Below are positions 17,644 through 22,900 of a stretch of 44,988 nt of DNA, piece by piece (position 1 is the stretch's first letter; each line of letters starts with the position of its first letter). The stretch is taken from positions 1 to 44,988 of the forward strand of contig JADFDN010000008.1 in the NCBI GenBank assembly GCA_018262815.1, read 5' to 3'. The translations under genes were made by a program, and so were the position numbers. The notes below the pieces were generated by a model. The model saw only the letters and a program-made list of their open reading frames with translations, made no database searches and had not been told where the DNA came from. The stretch is from Thiobacillus sp. (GTDB lineage: Bacteria; Pseudomonadota; Gammaproteobacteria; Burkholderiales; Thiobacillaceae).

Positions 17644-18183
17644 GTCGGGTTCACCAACCAAGGCCTGCAACTTAAGGAGGGTTGCCCAGTTTCTGGTTGT
17701 CACCGATCGCCCCGCTTTGCCGAGCAAGGCTTTGCCGGCCTTGCTTTCCAGGATGCCGGTTGCGCAGTGCAAGTACGCGGCATGCTTGCCGACCAGGAAC
17801 TGCTCGGGCAACACGACCAAGGATTCGACTGCACCCAGCCCGGATAACGTGGCGTTGTCCTGTGCGAAGACAGCCAGGAGTTGCGAGTGATGGGTTGCCT
17901 GCCCGGCCAACGGGTTCTCGCCAACGATGGCCGACAATTCTTTCGCCGATTTGACGATGACCGGTACGTCCACCTTCAGCTTCTCGGATAGGGCGGCGGC
18001 TATGCTTGCTGCATGCCCGGCCTGCGTTCCCTTGCGGGCCCGGAATACGGCGTTGCCGCTGTTCAGCAGCGTAACTACGTCCGTGTATCCCAGTTTAGTC
18101 AGCAAGGCTCGCAGATCGGCCATGGGAACCCGATTGGCCTTGCCAACATTGATGCCACGCAACAGGGCTACGAATTTTGGCAT
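17638..18183 (-). CDS. DUF1697 protein carried as an integron cassette
   Basis: The 181-residue product is a DUF1697 family member: MPKFVALLRGINVGKANRVPM at the start, LLNSGNAVFRA near residue 40, and the end KAGRSVTTRNWATLLKLQAL all fit. The biochemical function of DUF1697 is unknown to me; such genes occur in integron cassettes. Here the gene starts ten bases after the closing core of one attC-like site, and its stop lies in the opening core box of the next, the typical packing of a cassette. Base composition is lower in GC than in the flanking housekeeping genes, consistent with acquisition. Confidence 0.85.
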   Translation of the reverse strand: MPKFVALLRGINVGKANRVPMADLRALLTKLGYTDVVTLLNSGNAVFRARKGTQAGHAASIAAALSEKLKVDVPVIVKSAKELSAIVGENPLAGQATHHSQLLAVFAQDNATLSGLGAVESLVVLPEQFLVGKHAAYLHCATGILESKAGKALLGKAGRSVTTRNWATLLKLQALVGEPDA

Positions 18184-18190
18184 TTGTGAT

Positions 18191-18275
18191 GCTTAACTTA
18201 GAGGAAATGGAGGCGCCGCTTGCGGCGCGTCCCGCGGGGGCCGAAGGCCGGAACGAACTTGACCGAGGGGTTAAC
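18191..18275 (-). other. attC-like site 3 (degenerate), shares its core with attC 2
   Basis: Read on the minus strand, the site opens with GTTAAC, a five-base spacer and GGTCAAG. It continues through a GC-rich centre whose GGCGCCGC/GCGGCG and GTCCC parts match attC 1 and 2, and closes with GTTAAGC ten bases before the DUF1697 start. The box expected to pair with GGTCAAG reads CATTTCC and pairs poorly, so the site looks decayed. Its opening GTTAAC is at the same time the closing core of attC 2, with no gene between them. Confidence 0.6.
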
Positions 18276-18367
18276 GAATGAAATGGACTCCCCCGCCCCC
18301 GACGGCATCGTATGTGCCAGATTGAAGGGTGAGGTTCCGATCAATCGAAAGAGGGGGAGAGTCCGTC

Positions 18368-19399
18368 ATGAATGTTACTACCGTAGGAATTGACCTGGCC
18401 AAGAACGTCTTCAGTGTGCATGGCGTCGATTCGCATGGCAAGGTCGTACTGAAGAAGACCCTCTCGCGCGGCAAGCTGCTCGAATGCTTCGCCAACCTCC
18501 CACCCGCAATCATCGGCATGGAAGCCTGCAGCGGCGCCCACCACTGGGCACGCCAACTGCGCAATCTCGGCCACGACGCCCGCATCATCGCCCCGCGCTT
18601 CGTCATCCCTTATCGCAAGAGCGGCAAGAACAACGGCAACGACGCCGAAGCCATCTGCGAAGCCGTCAGCCGTCCCGCCATGCGCTTCGTTCCCATCAAA
18701 TCCGTCGAACAGCAGGCCGTCTTGAGCCTGCACCGCATCCGCAGCGCCGTCGTCGCCGAGCGCACCGCCCAGATCAACCAGATACGCGGCCTCATGAGCG
18801 AATTCGGCCTCATCATGCCCAAGGGTCGCTACCCCGCCCAGCACCACATTCCCGACATCCTCGAAGACGCAGAGAACGGCCTGCCCGGTCTGGCGCGACG
18901 GTTGCTCCATGACATTTACCAGCGTGTCCAGACACTCAACCAGCAGATCCTCGCCTACGACCGCGAGATCGAGAACCTGGCCCGGCACAGCGAACCCGCC
19001 AAACGGCTGATGAGTCTGCCCGGCATCGGCGCCGTCACTGCCACCGCACTCGTCGCCAGCATCGCCGACCCCAGGCAGTTCGACAACGGCCGGCAACTGG
19101 CCGCCTGGCTCGGTCTTGTTCCCCGGCAATACAGCACTGGCGGCAAGACTCGGCTGGGTCGCATCACCAAGCACGGCGACAAGTATTTGCGCACCTTGCT
19201 CATCCACGGCACCCGCGCCGTACTCGCTGCACTCAGGGACAAGCAGGACCGCACCAGCTGCTGGCTGCGAGACCTCATTGCGAGACGGGGTTACAAGCGC
19301 GCGGCAGTTGCCCTGGCGGCGAAGAACGCCCGCATCGTCTGGGCGATGCTGGTGCGAGGCGAGGCCTACCGAATCACGCCTGCAGGCCGGGCGACCTGA
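18368..19399 (+). CDS. IS110-family (IS1111-group) transposase
   Basis: The 343-residue recombinase has the two IS110 domains. The N-terminal DEDD domain has Asp9 in GIDLAKNVF, Glu52 in IGMEACSGAHHW and Asp92 in GNDAEAICEA. The C-terminal Transposase_20 domain has LMSLPGIGAVTATALVASI, FDNGRQLAAWLGLVPRQYS and TGGKTRLGRITKHGDKYLR; the family's catalytic serine should lie in this part, probably in QYSTGGK. The purine-rich AGAGGGGGAGA (18350-18360) precedes the ATG; an upstream GTG at 18329 is in frame but lacks a ribosome site. The frame is intact, so the element may be active. These enzymes cut and join DNA with a structured bridge RNA as guide. It is transcribed opposite to the cassette genes. 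Confidence 0.93.
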   Translation: MNVTTVGIDLAKNVFSVHGVDSHGKVVLKKTLSRGKLLECFANLPPAIIGMEACSGAHHWARQLRNLGHDARIIAPRFVIPYRKSGKNNGNDAEAICEAVSRPAMRFVPIKSVEQQAVLSLHRIRSAVVAERTAQINQIRGLMSEFGLIMPKGRYPAQHHIPDILEDAENGLPGLARRLLHDIYQRVQTLNQQILAYDREIENLARHSEPAKRLMSLPGIGAVTATALVASIADPRQFDNGRQLAAWLGLVPRQYSTGGKTRLGRITKHGDKYLRTLLIHGTRAVLAALRDKQDRTSCWLRDLIARRGYKRAAVALAAKNARIVWAMLVRGEAYRITPAGRAT

Positions 19400-19439
19400 G
19401 CGTACGCAGCAACACGATCAACCGCAGTGCAGGCTGAAC

Positions 19440-19668
19440 CGTCTGCAAGGTAAAGGAACAAACCCGCCGAATCACTGCACAGGCAATGGATGACGAGAGG
19501 TCAGACCGGGGTGCAAAAGTCTGTTTAACTCAATGGCCGAGAAGGTCGACTAACGAATGAGACCCGCACCCAAGCGCATTTCATCAAGGCCAGGGCAATG
19601 CCCATGAACAGGCCGTATGTAGAGCCGCAGTCTTACACCGAATCAACGTCCGGATGCTTTGCGTGATA
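19440..19668 (+). ncRNA. Candidate bridge RNA of the IS1111-group element
   Basis: IS110-family elements encode a bispecific bridge RNA, which in the IS1111 group lies downstream of the transposase gene, as this roughly 270-base noncoding segment does. TAACGAATGA at 19551-19560 is identical to the left insertion junction (18272-18281). CATTTCAT at 19577-19584 is the reverse complement of ATGAAATG at the same junction (18278-18285). The two matches sit 16 bases apart, the geometry of a guide loop, and CTAACG within the first (19550-19555) also matches the generic attC core. RNA ends are approximate and the structure was not computed. Confidence 0.45.
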
Positions 19669-19683
19669 GGGGGAGTCCATGTA

Positions 19684-19756
19684 GTAGAGGTAAGGGGCGC
19701 CGCTTTAGCGGCGTCCCAGCGTAGCGAAGCGGAGCGAACTTGACCGCCGGGTTAGG
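19684..19756 (-). other. attC site 2, split from its closing core by the insertion sequence
   Basis: On the minus strand the site opens with CCTAAC (complement of 19751-19756) two bases after the stop of the preceding cassette gene. It has GGTCAAG, a GC-rich imperfect stem and CCTTACC (complement of 19689-19695), then TCTAC. The closing core GTTAAC is found on the other side of the insertion sequence at 18270-18275. GGTCAAG against CCTTACC leaves one unpaired C, the extrahelical base that marks true attC sites. Confidence 0.75.
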
Positions 19757-19758
19757 TT

Positions 19759-20100
19759 TCACTTAGGTGGCTCCGTGCGATAAACCTCATAAGCCTGTGC
19801 GCCAGAAAGAACTCGGCGAAATGTGCGGACGTGAGCTACTTGCTTCTGCTGGGCACCAACGCCAGGCAGTACATTGGCTTGGATTAGTGTGCCGTCATTG
19901 AGCCGGACTGTTGCGATCATTCCAGGTGGACCAACATCACTTGGTACACCACCCACTGTTTCAATTATTCCGACTGCCTCGGTGACGGGCCCCCCAGGTT
20001 GATTAAGGGTGGAGTAAAGAATCGCAACCGCGAAGCACGCAAGTACTGCGACCAATAGCCAAGGTATTTTGCGTTTGCGGAGTGTATTCACTTCAGCCAT
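19759..20100 (-). CDS. Cassette-encoded single-pass membrane protein, unrecognised
   Basis: This 113-residue product has a basic start (NTLRKRK), one strong hydrophobic segment at about residues 13-29 (PWLLVAVLACFAVAILY) and a soluble remainder. The soluble part contains ATVRLNDGTLIQANVLPGVG and VAHVRTFRRVLSGAQAYEVYR, which reads like a small beta-rich domain. I do not recognise a family. It would be anchored in, or exported across, the inner membrane. The ATG lies four bases after the closing attC core GTTAGG and the stop two bases before the next attC, so it fills one integron cassette. There is no obvious ribosome site in the few bases available, as is common for cassette genes. Confidence 0.7.
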   Translation of the reverse strand: MAEVNTLRKRKIPWLLVAVLACFAVAILYSTLNQPGGPVTEAVGIIETVGGVPSDVGPPGMIATVRLNDGTLIQANVLPGVGAQQKQVAHVRTFRRVLSGAQAYEVYRTEPPK

Positions 20101-20104
20101 GAAA

Positions 20105-20181
20105 CCTAACGTTTAAGGTAAGGGGCGCCGCTTCAGCGGCGTCCCAGCGACCGGAGGGAGCGCCTTGACCGCAAGGTTAGG
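20105..20181 (-). other. Complete attC site 1
   Basis: The 77-base minus-strand site opens with CCTAAC (complement of 20176-20181), then a five-base spacer and GGTCAAGG. It has an imperfect GC-rich stem including GACGCCGCTGAAGCGGCGCC, then CCTTACC, and closes with GTTAGG (complement of 20105-20110). The outer boxes pair exactly and GGTCAAGG/CCTTACC pairs with one bulged C. The next cassette gene starts four bases after the closing box. This is the reference copy for the other sites here. Confidence 0.85.
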
Positions 20182-20532
20182 GTTTTTTAGTAGGCGAACA
20201 AGTAACCAGCCTCCGACACCGAGCAACATACTTGAAGCCGCGAGCCAAACAGAAGTGGCGAGCCAGTAGGCCTGGGGATCTTCGGCAATATTTACAGTTG
20301 TTGGGCTCCATCGGGACAGCGTGAGGGCTGCTCCTGTAACCAGCCCTTCAAGAGTGATTCCGAGCGTGAGACAAGCAAGGCCGCACAAGCCAAGCAAAGA
20401 GATAGATAACGAAAGGCGATTCTTGAGACGCAAACCGAGAACCAGCAACATGGCCAGGAGAAGCGCGGGCATCCCTACCCAGTAGGCCGCCAACATGAAG
20501 AGCTTGGAAAGGGATAGCAGCAGCGCGTCCAT
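20113..20532 (-). CDS. Cassette-encoded multi-pass membrane protein, unrecognised
   Basis: The 139-residue product has three to four hydrophobic segments, at about 10-32, 43-70 and 91-113, with few charged residues, so it is an integral membrane protein. I do not recognise a family. The ATG at 20532 lies three bases after a GTTAGG core (complement of 20535-20540). The frame does not stop before the attC site but reads through most of it: the last 23 residues or so (from NLAVKALPPV to the end) are encoded by attC sequence, ending in the TAA at 20115-20113. The tail is basic and proline-rich. Whether it matters to the protein is unknown. Confidence 0.65.
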   Translation of the reverse strand: MDALLLSLSKLFMLAAYWVGMPALLLAMLLVLGLRLKNRLSLSISLLGLCGLACLTLGITLEGLVTGAALTLSRWSPTTVNIAEDPQAYWLATSVWLAASSMLLGVGGWLLVRLLKNPNLAVKALPPVAGTPLKRRPLP

Positions 20533-20960
20533 AAACCCTAACGTGAAGTAGACACCTTTTTAGGTGTATATCCAGAATTGTGAAATGTGTATAACACGTC
20601 TGCGCGCATGCTAAGTTGTTGTTTTGGTTGGGGTGTGATCTTGATATGGGACGATAACGGAAACGACAAACACCCCGGAACCGATGCGATTCCGGCCACG
20701 CACGTGGTGAGTGCACGAACGTATCCCTTCTCCATGGATTTCCCCCTCCGCCTGTATTTGATTGCTAGTTCTTCCGCAGGGCCGGGCCGCGTGCGTTGCG
20801 CGTGCCGTGATTTTTCCGGACTCTAGTTGGGAAATCGGGAGCGGGTCAAGCGACGTGCGGTGGAAAGAGGGCTGAGATTATTCCCGTGTCGCCCTGCTTG
20901 CCACGGGCCTGCGCGGCGTATCCATTCGTTTCGGATGGACGGGCTGGGCGCAAGCGCGCC
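20533..20960. other. Gene-poor 428-base stretch upstream of the cassette array
   Basis: This stretch lies between the response-regulator gene and the first cassette gene and is lower in GC than its surroundings. It holds a lone core site (CCTAACG at 20535-20541), a perfect six-base hairpin ACACCT-TTTT-AGGTGT (20552-20567) and a possible 65-codon minus-strand frame. Near the regulator end is an imperfect hairpin TCCATTCG-TTT-CGGATGGA (20920-20938). I find no integrase gene or remnant, no tRNA and no convincing promoter. It is where an attI site would be expected if the array began here, but I cannot identify one. Confidence 0.5.
20538..20735 (-). CDS. Possible small protein before the first cassette
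   Basis: A 65-codon frame begins at an ATG preceded at good distance by GGAGGGGG. Its first 30 residues include a mildly hydrophobic stretch (ALTTCVAGIASVPGCLSF) that could be a signal or lipoprotein-like segment; the rest is polar and unrecognised. The stop TAG falls inside the GTTAGG core box. The strong ribosome site is the only real support. Confidence 0.25.
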   Translation of the reverse strand: MEKGYVRALTTCVAGIASVPGCLSFPLSSHIKITPQPKQQLSMRADVLYTFHNSGYTPKKVSTSR

Positions 20961-21626
20961 TTATCGCCCCTCGCCGCGCCCCCCGGGCGCGACCTTGTGC
21001 TCCACCGCGAACACCGCCGCTTCCACCCGCGACGACAGGTTGAGCTTGGCGAGGATGTGGCGGACGTGCAGCTTGACGGTGTCGTGGCTGATGTCGAGGG
21101 TGCGGGCGATGGCCTTGTTGGACTCGCCGCGCGACAGGTGGGTGAGGATTTCGCGTTCGCGCGGGGTCAGCGCGTCCAGCAGCGAGGTCGAATCCTGGCC
21201 TTTCTGGTCGTACAGCTTGACGAGCTTGGCGGTCATCGCCGGGGCGACCGCGGTTTCGCCGCGCTGGGCGCGCAGGATGGCGTCGACGACCTCGTCGGGC
21301 TCCATGCTCTTCAGCAGATAACCGTTGGCGCCGGCGCGCAGTGCGCGGGCGAGGTCGTCCTCCGCCTCGGAGAGGGTGAGGATGAGCACCGGCAGGTCGA
21401 AGCCGTCGGCGCGCAGCTGCTGCATCAGCGTGATGCCGTCGGTGCCGGGCATGTTGAGGTCGAGGATGAGGACGTCGGGACGGTGCGCCCGCAGGAGCAT
21501 TTCGACTTCGTCCGGATTGCCGGTGAACGCGGTGACTTCGACGCTGCCGCTCTGCTCGAGCAGTTCGGCCAGGCCTTTGCGGAACAGGGTGTGGTCGTCG
21601 ACGAGAATGATGCGGGTGAGGCTCAT
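20961..21626 (-). CDS. NarL/FixJ-type response regulator
   Basis: The 221-residue protein has a receiver domain with the acidic pair in LVDDHTLFRKGLAELL, the phosphoacceptor aspartate in DVLILDLNMPGTDG near residue 56 and the lysine in GYLLKSMEP. A LuxR-type helix-turn-helix follows from about 150 (LTPREREILTHLSRGESNKAIARTL, then VKLHVRHILAKLNLSSR). Its ATG overlaps the stop of the sensor-kinase gene by four bases, so the pair is coupled. The family (NarL, UhpA, FixJ) controls varied metabolism; the target genes here are unknown. It is the last gene of the minus-strand housekeeping block before the cassette island. Confidence 0.93.
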   Translation of the reverse strand: MSLTRIILVDDHTLFRKGLAELLEQSGSVEVTAFTGNPDEVEMLLRAHRPDVLILDLNMPGTDGITLMQQLRADGFDLPVLILTLSEAEDDLARALRAGANGYLLKSMEPDEVVDAILRAQRGETAVAPAMTAKLVKLYDQKGQDSTSLLDALTPREREILTHLSRGESNKAIARTLDISHDTVKLHVRHILAKLNLSSRVEAAVFAVEHKVAPGGRGEGR

Positions 21627-22825
21627 GCGATGGACTCGGTTTTGCGCTGCGGGAAGACGAGGCGGATGACGGTGCCGCCGGCGGGGCGCGACTCCACGAT
21701 GAGCTTGCCGTCCAGCTTGGCGGCGCGTTCGCGCATGATGGTCAGGCCGAAGCTCTTGCCCATGGTGGACGACTCGTTGTGCTTCTTCTGCACCCCGACG
21801 CCGTCGTCGGCGACGTTGACGATGTACTGGCCGTTTTCCAGGTCGAAGGTGATGACGACGTGGCGCGCGCGGGCGTGCTTGGCGATGTTGTAGAGCGATT
21901 CCTGGATGATGTGGAAGACCTGGATCTCCTCGTCGGGCGAGAGATTGACGTCCTGCACCAGGTTGAGGAAATCGACGTCGGCGTTGGCCTTCTTGCGGAA
22001 GCTCTTGGCGAGTTCCTGGATCGCCGGCACCAGGCCGCGCGGATTGATGCGGTCGCGGTACTGGGTGATGAGGTCGCGCAGGTCGGCGTAGGCGAGGTCG
22101 ACCGCCTCCTCGACGTCGCCGAGGTAGCGGTTGGCCTTGGGGTAGTCCTCGTGGCGCATCGCGTCGCTCAAGACGGTGAGCCGCATCTTCGCGTAGGCCA
22201 GCGTCTGCGCCAGCGAATCGTGGATCTGGTTGGCCAGCATCTGGCGTTCGTTCATCAGCGAGATGCGCATGTTCTCGCGCGTCAGCCGCGCGTTTTCCAG
22301 CGCGATGCCGAGGTGCTCGCTGATCGAGCGGAACAGCAGACGCACGTCCTCGGGAACGGATTGGCCTTCTTCGAGAAACAGGTTGTAGACGCCCATGACC
22401 TGGTTCTTGTGCATCAGCGGCACCGCGACGACGGTGTTGCAGCTGCCGCTGAAATAGGGATCGTTGGCCTGGCGCTTGCAGAAGGCGACGTTGTTCCAGC
22501 TGCTCACCGTCACCTCGCGCGCCGCCTTGCCGCACACGCCGCAGTCGACGCTGACGAGCGTCTCGTGCTCGACCAGATGCGCCGGCAGGCCGACCGAGCC
22601 GATCAGCCGCAGGTGGGTGCGGTCGTCGGTGATGACGCGCACCGCGCCGGCCTGCGCACCGGCAAGCCGGATCATCGTCGACAGGAAGCGGCCCAGCAGC
22701 TGTTCGACATTGGAGTCGGTCGACAGGCTGGTGGTGATTTCCGACAGCACCCGCAACGCCGGGATGCTGACGTTGCCCGAATCGGCGGGGGTGTGCTGGA
22801 TCAGTGGCTGGATGTTGTCTTTCAT
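21623..22825 (-). CDS. Soluble NarX-like sensor histidine kinase with cysteine-rich GAF domain
   Basis: This 400-residue kinase has no membrane segment or periplasmic domain. A GAF domain covers about residues 35-175 and carries four cysteines, Cys95 and Cys98 (DCGVCGKA), Cys116 (AFCK) and Cys129 (SGSCNT), which could bind an iron-sulfur cluster or sense redox state. A HisKA_3 dimerisation helix follows with the phosphorylated histidine in ANQIHDSLAQTLAYAKMRL. A HATPase domain ends the protein (ESLYNIAKHARARHV, VADDGVGV, SFGLTIMRERA). The layout matches the cytoplasmic part of NarX-type kinases. Its partner regulator overlaps by four bases. The signal is not deducible, and redox or oxygen sensing is inference from the cysteines. 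Confidence 0.9.
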   Translation of the reverse strand: MKDNIQPLIQHTPADSGNVSIPALRVLSEITTSLSTDSNVEQLLGRFLSTMIRLAGAQAGAVRVITDDRTHLRLIGSVGLPAHLVEHETLVSVDCGVCGKAAREVTVSSWNNVAFCKRQANDPYFSGSCNTVVAVPLMHKNQVMGVYNLFLEEGQSVPEDVRLLFRSISEHLGIALENARLTRENMRISLMNERQMLANQIHDSLAQTLAYAKMRLTVLSDAMRHEDYPKANRYLGDVEEAVDLAYADLRDLITQYRDRINPRGLVPAIQELAKSFRKKANADVDFLNLVQDVNLSPDEEIQVFHIIQESLYNIAKHARARHVVITFDLENGQYIVNVADDGVGVQKKHNESSTMGKSFGLTIMRERAAKLDGKLIVESRPAGGTVIRLVFPQRKTESIA

Positions 22826-22900
22826 GGCCTGGGTTGGAAGAGGCAGCTTTTCAGCATATCCGATTTGGACGCGCGTGGCGCCGCAGGGTTGCGTGCCGGT

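Larger units (their letters stand above)
18276..19683 (+). mobile_element. IS110-family (IS1111-group) insertion sequence in an attC site
   Basis: Perfect 12-base inverted repeats ATGGACTCCCCC (18283-18294) and GGGGGAGTCCAT (19669-19680) flank a transposase gene and about 270 bases of noncoding DNA. In IS1111-group elements such as IS4321/IS5075 the repeats are subterminal, with seven extra bases at one end and three at the other. Applying that rule gives the ends used here (1408 bases). Removing this segment rejoins the attC 2 arms as TCTAC|GTTAAC on the minus strand, which restores a normal attC spacing. There is no target duplication, as expected for the family. The repeats are seen; the exact outer bases are inferred. 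Members that target attC sites (IS1111-attC group) are known. Confidence 0.85.

Noticed and set aside
19619-19624. GTAGAG in the noncoding tail as a right-target guide (same as 19684-19689)
   Set aside because: A right-target guide should be the reverse complement of the flank; a six-base same-strand match is expected by chance.
18271-19683. A CRISPR array or a target duplication around the insertion sequence
   Set aside because: There are no regularly spaced repeats. TAACGAATGA occurs once at the left junction and once inside the noncoding tail, not at both ends, so it is not a duplication.
20587-20826. A 79-codon plus-strand frame in the gap upstream of the cassettes
   Set aside because: No good ribosome site, no recognisable feature, and it overlaps the better-supported but still doubtful minus-strand frame.
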